A stretch of DNA of 64,000 nucleotides from Candidatus Nitrosocosmicus agrestis (GTDB lineage Archaea > Thermoproteota > Nitrososphaeria > Nitrososphaerales > Nitrososphaeraceae). Below, piece by piece: positions 53,610 through 63,446 of the stretch. The notes under the pieces are model-generated. The model ran no database searches and was not told the DNA's origin. It was given only the letters and a program-made list of their open reading frames with translations. Made by a program: the position numbers and the translations under genes. The number at the start of each line of letters is the position of its first letter. The first letter of the stretch is position 1. The DNA lies in the NCBI RefSeq assembly GCF_008389435.1, contig NZ_VUYS01000005.1, forward strand, positions 1-64,000. Reading direction: 5' to 3'.

Positions 53610-55067
53610 CTACAGCATGTATACTACATCAGATGAATTTGTTGGATAAGCATAAAGTATTGGATCATTAAGTTCCTTTGTGGTGAGACCCAATCTTATT
53701 GCTATTGAGAATATATTTATGACCTCATCAGAATGCGGTCCTAATAAATGAGCGCCTAGAATTTTATCACTTTCTTCTTCAACCAATACTTTATATCCGG
53801 AATGTGTTTCACCTACGCGTTTTGAAGAATACCAATTGGAAGTGTCTTGATTGTTAATCCTAAACCTTAATCCTTGTTCTCTGGCCATTTTTTCTGTTAA
53901 ACCTACAGATGCAAGTGGCGGAATCGTAAAAACAACGCTAGGTAATCCTTTGTAAGTAGATTCCATAGTATTTCCATTTAGTATATTATTTGCTACTATG
54001 TGTCCGTCGTAGGTTGCTACTGGGGTTAATGGTGCACCTCCATTATCTACAGAGTCACCTGCTGCATATACAACAGGATTAGTGACACTTTGAAGGTATC
54101 TATTTACCCTTATACCTTTAGAAGTATAATCTACTTTACCACTTGTTAATTCCAGATTCATGATATTAGGAGATCGTCCAGCACCATGCACCACCAAATC
54201 AGCTTCCACTTTTGAATTTGTTGGCGCTGTTAAAGATGAATCTCTATTTAAAGATGAATCTATGATACTGGAAAAGTGAACGCTCAATTTGTTACCCTTA
54301 ATGGTCGCGTTATCTGTCAAAGATGTTCCCAGATTTTCAATCCTTTCGACTTTTTTTTCTAATATAATATTTATACCGATATCCCTACTTTTTTGTACCA
54401 ATTGATCAACAAGATCTGGATCAAAATGTTCTAATGGCTGTTTACCCCGATGCAAAATCGTGATCCTTTTAGCACCAGATCGAGCAGCAATATGAGCAAA
54501 TTCAAACGAAATATACCCACCACCTATAAATACGATATTATCAGGCAATTGCTCTTTATCCAGTTCCAAAAATTGATCACTTGTAATTACGTTCTCTGAT
54601 CCAGGAATATTTAAATTAGCAGGTTTGGCTCCTGTTGCTATCACAATATTCTTGCCATTTAATATGGCATTGCTAGAATCATTTCCTACTAGCACTGAAT
54701 CCAGACCAACAAACTTTGCAGGGCCATGAAAAGGAACAATACCGACACTGACATAGCTTTCTTCCCTCTCTTTTGGCACGGAATCTGTAAAGGTCCTCTT
54801 AAATTTTATTAAATCATGCCATTTTATGCTAATCTCATCCATGTTGCTAATACCTTTATTTTTATGCCTTTGGAATGAGTCAATTGTTTTTGCGGCTTCA
54901 ACCAGAATTTTTTTTGGCTCACAACCACGCAATGCACAAGTTCCACCAAATGGTACCTCATCAATTATTGCAACTTTTAATCCATTGGAACTACATTCCG
55001 ATGCTACTGCGGATCCCGCAACCCCTGTTCCAATTACAATCAAATCAAAAATAAATTTATCTACCAT
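53610..55067 (-). CDS. FAD-dependent pyridine nucleotide-disulfide oxidoreductase
   Basis: A class I flavin disulfide reductase (485 residues). FAD GxGxxG (VIGTGVAGSAVA, residues 11-22), redox pair GGTCALRGCEPKK with Cys44 and Cys49, NAD(P) motif FIGGGYISFEFA, and FAD/GD motif VYAAGDSVD. The C-terminal dimer motif, which in glutathione reductase is HPT..E, reads AYPTNSSD here, so the catalytic His is replaced by Tyr. It may reduce a low-molecular-weight disulfide, a quinone or a metal rather than glutathione. Substrate unknown. Confidence 0.9.
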   Translation of the reverse strand: MVDKFIFDLIVIGTGVAGSAVASECSSNGLKVAIIDEVPFGGTCALRGCEPKKILVEAAKTIDSFQRHKNKGISNMDEISIKWHDLIKFKRTFTDSVPKEREESYVSVGIVPFHGPAKFVGLDSVLVGNDSSNAILNGKNIVIATGAKPANLNIPGSENVITSDQFLELDKEQLPDNIVFIGGGYISFEFAHIAARSGAKRITILHRGKQPLEHFDPDLVDQLVQKSRDIGINIILEKKVERIENLGTSLTDNATIKGNKLSVHFSSIIDSSLNRDSSLTAPTNSKVEADLVVHGAGRSPNIMNLELTSGKVDYTSKGIRVNRYLQSVTNPVVYAAGDSVDNGGAPLTPVATYDGHIVANNILNGNTMESTYKGLPSVVFTIPPLASVGLTEKMAREQGLRFRINNQDTSNWYSSKRVGETHSGYKVLVEEESDKILGAHLLGPHSDEVINIFSIAIRLGLTTKELNDPILYAYPTNSSDVVYML

Positions 55068-55108
55068 CTATAACCAAATCCAATTTACTAACAAATAACC
55101 CGAAGGTA

Positions 55109-55348
55109 TTACATTGAAAGTTGAAAGATTTCATTCTTCAAAGTTGTTTCATCTGCATGGAGTAGATTAAAATCTGAGAGATAAAAATCAACGAATAAAT
55201 TACTTAAAATTCCTGTTAGAGGGACTATTTGACATGTATTTTCATGTTGCGAAGAATCAAGAAAACAACTTCTACAATTTTGTGAGGAATATAACCATGA
55301 TTGTAAGAGGGATGGATTTAAAGGAAAAGTTAGGTTTCCAGTTAGCAT
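55109..55348 (-). CDS. small hypothetical protein, 79 aa
   Basis: A short protein with four Cys (CRSCFLDSSQHENTC), suggesting a zinc or disulfide site, and a Leu/Phe-rich second half. A TATA-like TATATAGTATAAC lies about 25 bases upstream of the ATG. It is otherwise unsupported, so moderate to low confidence. Confidence 0.35.
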   Translation of the reverse strand: MLTGNLTFPLNPSLLQSWLYSSQNCRSCFLDSSQHENTCQIVPLTGILSNLFVDFYLSDFNLLHADETTLKNEIFQLSM

Positions 55349-55682
55349 AGAATACTAAATGCGTTATACTATATACAGGTATAGTAATTTCAATCTAAAT
55401 TTTCATTCATAATTGGACACAGTAAAATATCAACTTCGCACGATTGTTCTCTCTGTGTTGCCAAGGGTAGTCAGAAAATGTCTTATTAGCAAGTTTTATG
55501 ATACTTGAGGGAAGTATAGCCTTTTAACCATAGATAAGTGACCAATAGTTTTGACATGTAAACAGAGAAAATATTTGGATATACCCAAACAGTCCAAGTT
55601 GATGATGTCATATTGAGTTAAGACTGGTATGTTGTGACGATGCAGGGAGATTTGGATGCTGGAAAATTAAGATTCAAATACA

Positions 55683-55878
55683 TCAGGCCTGCACAAATAC
55701 ATAAAAAGTATTGTCACAATGTGGACAATAATCGTTCACGCCTAATTTGTGCGCTAATAGCGCTTCCTTTCAACTAGTTGCCAACCATTAATCTAACGGG
55801 GACCGTCAATGGGGATACTTCATGAATAGATTGTAAGAAGACATCCAGTACCTTTCTAACTTCATAAATGCGAGTCAT
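55683..55878 (-). pseudogene. remnant of small zinc-ribbon gene
   Basis: Two overlapping broken frames on the minus strand: from ATG 55878 a 34-residue start (TRIYEVRKVLDVFLQSI...) ends in a TAG at 55774, and a separate frame ending at TGA 55683 reads ALLAHKLGVNDYCPHCDN with a CxxC knuckle. They may be two fragments of one or two small proteins. The evidence is limited to the zinc-knuckle end. Confidence 0.35.
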
Positions 55879-55939
55879 ATTAAAAAATTGTCTGCCTAAT
55901 TATCTTAACCGGTAAAGCCCTCAATGATGAACCAAACAT

Positions 55940-56349
55940 CTAGGACTTAAGAAAAGACAACAGGTCATCGTTAACCTGATCCTGAAGTGTGGCAGTGAGG
56001 CCATGAGGAGCTCCAGCATAGTAAATTTCCTTAGCGCCTTTGATAAGCCGGGCCGACTTCTTAGCCGCGTCTTTAACTGGAACAATTTGGTCATCCATTT
56101 GGTCATCCTCACCATGCATAACCAAGGTTGGGATGTCGAACTTCTCGAGGTCGGGTAAAATCGGTCTCGGAGAAGGCCTTAATGCTTTCGTAAGCATTCT
56201 TAAGGCCAGCCTGCATGCTCCAGAGCCAGAATTGTTCCAGGATTCCTTGGGAGACCTGGGCACCTTTTCTGTTGGCGCCATAAAACGCAATGGCTAGATC
56301 CTTGTAGAATTGCGAGCGATCCTTAAAAAAATGGTAAAGTTTGTCGGCC
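55940..56349 (-). pseudogene. truncated, frameshifted alpha/beta hydrolase (haloperoxidase/esterase type)
   Basis: Only the C-terminal half exists: DRSQFYKDLAIAFYGANRKG, then SQGILEQFWLWSMQAGLK and YESIKAFSETDFT in one frame, and after a frameshift near 56150 DLEKFDIPTLVMHGEDDQ (catalytic Asp region) and IYYAGAPHGL (catalytic His). The MDDQ repeat shows a 12-bp duplication. The part with the catalytic Ser is missing upstream of 56349. The segment is clearly richer in G+C than its neighbours, pointing to transfer from a bacterium followed by decay. Confidence 0.85.
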
Positions 56350-56413
56350 TATTCTTATGTTACCACTTTTAATTAAGTATCATGATTGCATCATCAATAA
56401 ATAACTATAAAAT

Positions 56414-57721
56414 TTACTCCATAGAAGTCAAAAGCCGAAAGGACATAATAAAAACCAAGAATATGACCACAGCAGACACAAGGAAGGTAGTGGGACCAAT
56501 CATATTATACAATATACCTCCTAACACAAGCCCAATAATACTGGCTAAGCTTCCCATACTACTTCCAACACCTTGGATTACACCCTGATGAACAGTTCCA
56601 GCACGTTTTGAAAGTATTGACATAAATGATGGCCAACTAAGACCATTACCTACTGCAAATAGAATTAATGCGACATAGACAAATATGGTGCTATTTAAAA
56701 TAAACAGAACAAAATTTATGCTCAAAATTAAACTTCCAATTATCACCAATTTTTCCTCTGAAAATTTTTGTAGAGCTTTTCGAAGAATTGGCCCTTGAAC
56801 CAAAATCATTACTGCACTTAATACCGAATAGAATATGCCCATTTCAGTTGTCGACCATTTCAAACCTGTAGCTGCATGGATTGGAAAAGCAGTGTAAAAG
56901 ACATTAAAACCAAGAAAAATAAAAAAATACAAAACCAGCAGGAAAGATATATTCTTCAGTCGGAAGACATCTAGGATTGAAAGGTTGTTGGGATTAGGAA
57001 GTTTATAACATTCCTTTGGTTCACAAGAAAAAGCCTTTCTAATTGATTCTGTTTCTTCAGTATTGTTTATGGAAGTTGATATCGATGATGCCACTTTTGA
57101 TTCCTTTAATTTGAATGCTATGACAATCAGTGCGATCAACGAAATGAATACAGCTGCCAACACTGGTAATAGTTCCTTATAAACAGTTGCGCCTAAAAGT
57201 CCCGCCAATGCTGGCCCCACAATAAAACCCAAATTGGAAGATATTGCCATCTTCCCAAAATTTTTACTTCTATTCTTGTCTGTAGAAACATCTGCAAGAT
57301 AGGCATTAGCAACAGAAATATTGCCTCCTGTTATCCCATCTAACGCTCTGGCCAAAAATAGAATAGCCATTGGAAGTGTAATAATGAACGTCCCAAGAAT
57401 AATCGAATTAACGCTGTAAATATGCAAGGTGGGTACTAGTAATGCAACTAGAAAAATCATCCAACCGATGAAAGTACCCACATTACTAATCAGTAAAATT
57501 TTTTTTCTTCCAATTTTGTCAGACCATTTTCCTAATATAGGTGCGCCAATAAGCTGAAATGCAGGATAAATTGCAGCTAGAATCCCATAAACAAGAGAAT
57601 TACCTCCAAAATCAAGCACCAAAAATACCAAAAAAGGCAAAACTATGCTAAAACCCATAGTCCCAATAAAATTAGATAATAATAATGGAAAAATTGAAAC
57701 CTGTCTATCCAGAGTGGCCAA
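56414..57721 (-). CDS. MFS transporter (drug/multidrug type)
   Basis: A 435-residue transporter with about 12 hydrophobic segments. Motif A-like GKWSDKIGRKKILLISN between TM2 and TM3 (residues about 60-77) and the ARALDGITGGNISVANAYLAD motif near 123-143 are typical of MFS drug-efflux antiporters (TetA-like group). Ion-coupled export of small molecules is likely; substrate unknown. The ATG is at 57719-57721. Confidence 0.9.
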   Translation of the reverse strand: MATLDRQVSIFPLLLSNFIGTMGFSIVLPFLVFLVLDFGGNSLVYGILAAIYPAFQLIGAPILGKWSDKIGRKKILLISNVGTFIGWMIFLVALLVPTLHIYSVNSIILGTFIITLPMAILFLARALDGITGGNISVANAYLADVSTDKNRSKNFGKMAISSNLGFIVGPALAGLLGATVYKELLPVLAAVFISLIALIVIAFKLKESKVASSISTSINNTEETESIRKAFSCEPKECYKLPNPNNLSILDVFRLKNISFLLVLYFFIFLGFNVFYTAFPIHAATGLKWSTTEMGIFYSVLSAVMILVQGPILRKALQKFSEEKLVIIGSLILSINFVLFILNSTIFVYVALILFAVGNGLSWPSFMSILSKRAGTVHQGVIQGVGSSMGSLASIIGLVLGGILYNMIGPTTFLVSAVVIFLVFIMSFRLLTSME

Positions 57722-58442
57722 TTAAGGTACTATTCGGATCTAATTGAATATAAATATAAAAATTTGTGATTTCATACATTTTTTGTGGTTATCACGTAAT
57801 TTTTCATGCATTAAGACTTGTATCAACTGTTTTAACCAAGGACAAACTTCAATCATTATTCCAATTCTTCTAAATGTTTTTTTTAAGACATGAGCATCAT
57901 GGAAATCCTGGTGAGCTTCTTATTGATGCCTTTTCTACTTTTCCTGCTTATTATTAATTTATTTATTTTAGAAAAGATTGATATTAAAAATGAAAATCAG
58001 CATTAGAGTTATATCTACTTGGATAGATTAACAATAGCTTGTGACTTTTCAAATTTCCAATGATTCGTAGTATTGCATAAATAAGTATTATACAACATTA
58101 ATGAGAAAATAGTAGTTTTATTAAATATTGAACAATAAAGGAGACTAATGTGCAATTTAACTTAGTAAAGCTTGCCGTTATTATATTTCTTTGAAGTTAA
58201 TGATAATATCATGGTTGTTTTTTTGTCAGCCTATTATGACAATATATATTTTGTCTATTTTTGACCTCCCAATATTCCTTTTTGGGATAATCTTTTTATC
58301 AAGCTCCTAGGATATCAAAGTGTACTTTTAGACAATATACTACTAATTCTATAACTATGCTTGCTTACTTTTTTTGTTCAAATGCCCAATATTACTTTCT
58401 TAGTAGTAATCCAATAATCCTGTCGTCTAGGGGCAATGATTA
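57722..58442. other. intergenic region, no gene seen
   Basis: About 720 bases, AT-rich; no convincing gene or RNA. Confidence 0.5.
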
Positions 58443-58748
58443 ATGGGCATAATCAATACAACAAAGGATAGTGGTATAATACAATCATTGGTTATAGATG
58501 AACAAGTTGATGATCTGGCAGGATCAGCACAACCCATGATAGACTATCCTTTGTTATTGAAACTTGTCTCTGTTGTCGTTCTCATTTGGAGTAGTTGCTA
58601 CACCACAAGAGCGCGTAATTATAATAATATGCTTAAAGAAGAAAAAACTAACTCTTCATCAATATTTATAAATTTCAATCAAACGGTATTCGTTATCAGT
58701 GATTGTTATTTTTCTTGCATATCAAACAATATCTTTAAATTCATATGA
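58443..58748 (+). CDS. possible small membrane protein (doubtful)
   Basis: A 101-codon frame with a hydrophobic segment (KLVSVVVLIWSS, residues about 40-55) and no motif. It might be a remnant of a longer membrane protein. Low confidence because composition and context give little support. Confidence 0.2.
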   Translation: MGIINTTKDSGIIQSLVIDEQVDDLAGSAQPMIDYPLLLKLVSVVVLIWSSCYTTRARNYNNMLKEEKTNSSSIFINFNQTVFVISDCYFSCISNNIFKFI

Positions 58749-59531
58749 ATGAGAATAGAAGGAAAACAAACTTAGCTGACCTTTAATTTCCAATTTTGGC
58801 TCCTAATGTCTAACAAACTCTCTAATTAAATGCTTAATCAATCAGTAATTTTGTTATTATGATTTAATTATTGTTTTTTTATCTTTCTTTTTCTTGCTCA
58901 TATAACTATTTCATTAATTTATTCTCCTTATAAATAAATTAATAAACAGGATTATCAAACACTTGTGAAATCATTTCTTTAAATAAGAAAAAAATGAGAT
59001 ACGCACTCTTGTATCTTGTTTAAAATGCAACACGAATTCAATTGATATTAGATGACTTGATGAGGATTGTCATCCGACAATTTATAATTGACTGATCTTT
59101 ATATATAGAATACCTAGATTTACCATGTTATACAGGAACAAAATCTAATAGTTTTGAACTACTGATCTTTTTTCTTATCCTTTGATAGGTGAAAGGCAAT
59201 AAACCAAATTAATATACATACTTTTGAAGTTGCACTATTGCGATACTAGTACAAGAGAAATTTATATCAAATTTTGTTATACTTTCGTTATCAGTTTGAG
59301 AGACAAATAATACCTTGTCTTTTCTTAATATACTGGTGTATATACATGAGCCTTTACAAAAATATATTTGAAATAAAGTTAAATCTAAAGTAATTGAATG
59401 GTGTGGATAGTAATACACAGGGTATAACAATATATTATATATTTTACATATATTAATCAATTAAATACTATGGTGTAGGTAAACAATTTTTGACAATCTA
59501 TCATAAATTCAGCTTTATTTGTTAATTAATA
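58749..59531. other. intergenic region, no gene seen
   Basis: About 780 bases, AT-rich. A minus-strand frame at 59209-59460 exists but looks like chance (Tyr/Ile-rich, no support). Confidence 0.5.
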
Positions 59532-60008
59532 ATGAGCAAAATAAGGAAAGTTCCAAAAGGATATCATTCAGTTACACCATGTTTGGTGGTAAAAGAAGGC
59601 TTGAAAGCAGTCGAATATTATAAAAAAGTATTTGGGGCAAAAGATCAAGGATTAATGATGACTCCTGATGGAAAATCCGTTGCACACGCTGAATTAGAAA
59701 TAGGTGATTCGAAGATTATGTTGTGTGATGAATTTCCTCAAATGAAGTGTCTTGCTCCATCTACTATTGGAGGTACTCCCGTTTCATTATACTTGTACGT
59801 TGAAGATGTGGATAAAACATTTAACTTGGCCGTGACAGAAGGAGCAAAAATTTTGGATCCGTTAACAGACCAATTTTGGGGAGATAGACATGGAATTGTT
59901 CAAGATCCATTCGGTCATATTTGGTCATTAGCAACTCATGTAAAAAATCTTACTGGGTCTGAAATGAAAAAGGCTGCGGAAGAAGCATTTTCAAAGAAGC
60001 CCGCATAA
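59532..60008 (+). CDS. VOC-superfamily protein (PhnB/glyoxalase-like)
   Basis: A 158-residue VOC domain, residues about 10-140: VTPCLVVKEGLKAVEYYKKVFGA, VAHAELEIGDSKIMLCDEF, VSLYLYVEDVDKTFNLAV and FWGDRHGIVQDPFGHIW. Members range from glyoxalases to dioxygenases and metal-free binding proteins. Ligand and role not assignable. ATG start, monocistronic. Confidence 0.9.
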   Translation: MSKIRKVPKGYHSVTPCLVVKEGLKAVEYYKKVFGAKDQGLMMTPDGKSVAHAELEIGDSKIMLCDEFPQMKCLAPSTIGGTPVSLYLYVEDVDKTFNLAVTEGAKILDPLTDQFWGDRHGIVQDPFGHIWSLATHVKNLTGSEMKKAAEEAFSKKPA

Positions 60009-60378
60009 TTTATTAACTCTCCATTGATATATTTCCCAAATACCTTTCTCTTTTATGAACCTGATTACTATCATCAACCTATTTGGAAAAAGAACTATAT
60101 ATTAGAATGTGGATAGGCTAGTTCTAATTAGTCTGATTTATCTGTGAATATTCTGAATTGGTAGTGTTTAATCCAAAAGGTGATTGTTTCAGATCATGGA
60201 TAACTTTGTTAAATATTGAGTTTTGATTCAATTGCTATTACCGTAGTAAGATGCCTTGGTCTGTGTAATTTCTTTTTGGCGATAGATCAATCTATGAATA
60301 TTGCATAAATTATTACTCATAACAGGATCTAGTAATTTCTAGTGTACTTAAATAGCATATCTATTTATTCAGATATAA
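60009..60378. other. intergenic region, no gene seen
   Basis: About 370 AT-rich bases with the promoter of the luciferase-like gene near the right end; nothing else. Confidence 0.5.
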
Positions 60379-61416
60379 ATGCAAGTAGGGATCGATAGCT
60401 TTGCAGCAGCACATGATAATACTAACCTCTCAGTTAGTACTGTTGAACGTTTACAAGGATTAATGGAACAAATAGAACTAGCCGACCAACTTGGGTTAGA
60501 TATATTTGGAATTGGAGAGCATCATCGCAAAGAATACTTGGATTCTGCTCCAACTGTTATTTTAGCTGCTGCAGCAGCAAGAACCAAACGTATTCGCCTA
60601 ACAAGTGCTGTTACTGTTTTAAGTGCTGCAGATCCCGTAAGAGTTTTTCAAGAATTTGCAACTCTGGATCTATTGTCAAAGGGACGAGCTGAGATGGTAG
60701 TTGGTAGGGGCTCATTTGTAGAGGCATTCCCCCTGTTTGGTCTATCTTTACAAGACTATGATTTGCTATTTGAAGAGAAGATTGATTTGTTATTGAAACT
60801 GCGCGAGAATGAATATGTTCACTGGTCTGGTAATTATAGACCTAAACTTAGTGGACAAGGAGTTTATCCCAGACCCCTGCAAAATCCCTTACCAGTATGG
60901 ATAGGTGTGGGAGGAACGCCTGAATCATTTATCCGTGCCGGTAATCTTGGATTACCTCTTATGGTTGCAATAATTGGAGGAAAAACACATCAATTTAGAC
61001 CACTAATAGATCTGTATAAAGAAGCTGGTAGAAGAGCTGGACATCCTCTAGACAAATTGAAAGTAGGAATACATTCTCTGGGTTATGTAGGAGAAACTAC
61101 TGATGAAGCCATTGAGGACTTCTTTCCTGGATATGCACATACCATGACAGAAATTGGTAAGGAACGAGGGTGGCCAAGAATGACTCGAGAGAGATTTTAT
61201 GCTCAACAAGGCCCAGAAGGAGCACTTGTTGTGGGCGATCCTACTGAAGTTATCGAAAAAATAATTAGGCATAGTAAAGCACTTGGAGAGATTTCTAGAT
61301 TTACCTTTATGATGAATCCTTCAGCATTAACTCATGATAAACTAATCCGCTCTACCAAATTAATATGTACTAAAGTATTACCTGCATTACGTCAACATTA
61401 TGATCAAAAAGATTAA
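60379..61416 (+). CDS. LLM-class flavin-dependent oxidoreductase (luciferase-like)
   Basis: A luciferase-like TIM-barrel protein of 345 residues: GIGEHHRKEYLDSAP, TKRIRLTSAVTVLSAADP, GRAEMVVGRGSFVEAF and PRPLQNPLPVWIGVGG. Uses FMN or F420; substrates range from alkanes to sulfonates and medium-size organics. Convergent with a flavin reductase-like gene, which may supply reduced flavin, but pairing is an inference. Confidence 0.9.
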   Translation: MQVGIDSFAAAHDNTNLSVSTVERLQGLMEQIELADQLGLDIFGIGEHHRKEYLDSAPTVILAAAAARTKRIRLTSAVTVLSAADPVRVFQEFATLDLLSKGRAEMVVGRGSFVEAFPLFGLSLQDYDLLFEEKIDLLLKLRENEYVHWSGNYRPKLSGQGVYPRPLQNPLPVWIGVGGTPESFIRAGNLGLPLMVAIIGGKTHQFRPLIDLYKEAGRRAGHPLDKLKVGIHSLGYVGETTDEAIEDFFPGYAHTMTEIGKERGWPRMTRERFYAQQGPEGALVVGDPTEVIEKIIRHSKALGEISRFTFMMNPSALTHDKLIRSTKLICTKVLPALRQHYDQKD

Positions 61417-61537
61417 CCATAATTCAATTTATATGAAGTAAATAACATACTTTTATCACAACGCTTCTAAAAGGTGATACTCTGAGATCAGTAGAATCAA
61501 AAAAATGACTCATATTCTCATTTCTTGCTCTCAAGCT

Positions 61538-62179
61538 CTATCTTCTATCTATCCATTCTTTGTACGACATTCGTGGGACTTTAAATAAGTCGATGGTTCT
61601 GGTATAAAAATCTCTACCGTGGGCTCTACCTATTGGTCTTATTAACTCCACAAGAATCCTGAAATCGTTTTCATTAAATTCTATGAATTCGTCCTTTAAA
61701 TGTATATAAATTATTTCGCCCAAAATTATGCGTGTATTTCGAATTTCTATCGTGTTTACATGACGACATTCAAGATTAGCAACAGATTCGGCAATTCGAG
61801 GTGGTCTTATCTTTGTTGAGGGAATCTTAGTTAAACCGGCTATTTCGGTCTCATCAATATCTGAAGGAAAATCAACCGATGTAGTATTAACTTCATTTAC
61901 TATCTTCTCATTGACTATGTTGATTACGAATTCTCCTGTCTGTTGTATATTATACCCTGTATCTTTTAGGCCATTTCTACGTGTCTCGTCTTTTCCAACT
62001 CCCAGTGCAACTATAGGAGGATCGTTACCCATCAAATTAAAAAAAGAAAATGGGGCAGCATTTACAATTCCTTGTGTGTCTATCGAAGTAACAAAAGCGA
62101 TGGGTCTAGGAACTACTAAAGATATTAATAGATTATATCTTTTTGACGGGGACAATTTATCTAAATCAAATTCTGTCAT
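61538..62179 (-). CDS. flavin reductase-like FMN-binding protein
   Basis: A split-barrel FMN-binding protein of 213 residues: LLISLVVPRPIAFVTSID, APFSFFNLMGNDPPIVALGVG, TGEFVINIV, and AHGRDFYTRTIDLFKVPR, matching the flavin-reductase-like family (DIM6/NTAB). It may deliver reduced FMN to the adjacent LLM enzyme. Convergent orientation. Confidence 0.88.
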   Translation of the reverse strand: MTEFDLDKLSPSKRYNLLISLVVPRPIAFVTSIDTQGIVNAAPFSFFNLMGNDPPIVALGVGKDETRRNGLKDTGYNIQQTGEFVINIVNEKIVNEVNTTSVDFPSDIDETEIAGLTKIPSTKIRPPRIAESVANLECRHVNTIEIRNTRIILGEIIYIHLKDEFIEFNENDFRILVELIRPIGRAHGRDFYTRTIDLFKVPRMSYKEWIDRR

Positions 62180-62411
62180 TTTTTAAATCACTCATTCTAG
62201 ACTATTAGGACACTATATCGACATAAATGCCATTTCTTTCAAGATAAAAGATTTTCTTAAAAGTAAAAGTCAGAAAGAAATGAGAACAGTAGGTCAATTC
62301 ATAAATAAACTTAAGAAGACATTGCAAATAATAAATGACAATTAATAAATTTTTTTTTACATATGGTAGACAGATAGTTTGATTATCTCTAGTAGAAATG
62401 ATGTAATCTCT

Positions 62412-62894
62412 ATGCTAGAAAAAGACGCTGTAAATATTTTGTCAGAATCTGCATACGGTAAGCATAATTTGGTAATATATAGCACATATGGTGATTTAAG
62501 AGACTTTACATAAATATATTTAAAAGCAGATTCAAGAAAAAAATGGAGTAATCGAGTTTCTACCTTTTATTATACTGAAAATTCAATTCGAACTATCCTG
62601 TCTGACAGTAGTTTCGAAATAGTTGAAGAGATGATTGAAAACAGAGACAAAACTTTAATCCTACACGATTACTTAGGGATGTATTTTGATCAATCGTCAC
62701 CAGAATCAATAAGGAATGCCCATTTTGATTTCGTTGAACATTCCAATGCCATGAAAACCAAAGGAATTTCAATATCAAGTTATATGGGTGATTTTTTCTT
62801 CAAAAAAGAAATCCAGAGGCTTCTTGATTATGAAAAAATCTTACACAAGGATTTTGATGCAAATCTTAAAGGATACACTCTATCACCAAAATGA
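62412..62894 (+). pseudogene. decayed MEDS/DcmR-type sensor domain
   Basis: Starting at ATG 62412 the frame reads NILSESAYGKHNLVIYSTYG, typical of MEDS sensory domains, but meets a TAA near 62510. A second stretch (RKKNGVIEFLPF) is in another frame and then YYTENSIRTILSDSSFEIV returns to the first, ending ENRDKTLILHDYLG and so on. So one stop and two compensating frameshifts break it. The C-terminal 87-codon frame is a remnant, not a separate gene. MEDS domains often feed histidine kinases; a response regulator gene is next. Confidence 0.75.
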
Positions 62895-63056
62895 CTTTAA
62901 TAATTTGTCTGACGATGTTAAACAAAAACTATTTAATTATCATCAAATTGCCATAAAAATTTAGCATAGATCGAATTATTTTTATTGTCAAACGTCATTT
63001 ATTTGTCAACATAACTCGGGAAACTAGTGTTATATTAATCAGGTTATAAATATAAT

Positions 63057-63446
63057 TTATTTGACTTCGTTGGCCCATAATTCATTTATCATACTTCTTA
63101 AATCGGCAAATCTAACTGGCTTTTGAATTAGCCTGTCGAACTTGGCTTGCTTGAAATTTTCTTGGTCTCTTAGATCTTTGGTTTCAAACGCTGTCATTAA
63201 AAAGATATGAATATTTTCATTGATTTCTCTCATCTTAATGGCAAGATCAATTCCACAAATTCCTGGCATCCTCAAATCGGTAATTACTAGGGAGTGTTTG
63301 TTTGATGTTTCTTTGAAAAAATCTAATGCTATTAGTGGATCAACAAAAGATACCACACCATATCCTTCCTTTTCTAAAAATGATTTAAAAAGTGAAGCTA
63401 GTTCCATTTCATCATCTATTACAATGATGGAACGGCCAGATGACAT
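63057..63446 (-). CDS. CheY-like response regulator
   Basis: A stand-alone receiver domain of 129 residues. Acidic pair Asp11/Asp12 (IVIDDE), phospho-acceptor Asp57 (LVITDLRMPG), switch Thr85 (FLMTAFE) and Lys109 (IQKPV) are all present, so it should be phosphorylated. No output domain; it probably signals by protein contact. Convergent with the decayed MEDS sensor. Confidence 0.93.
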   Translation of the reverse strand: MSSGRSIIVIDDEMELASLFKSFLEKEGYGVVSFVDPLIALDFFKETSNKHSLVITDLRMPGICGIDLAIKMREINENIHIFLMTAFETKDLRDQENFKQAKFDRLIQKPVRFADLRSMINELWANEVK

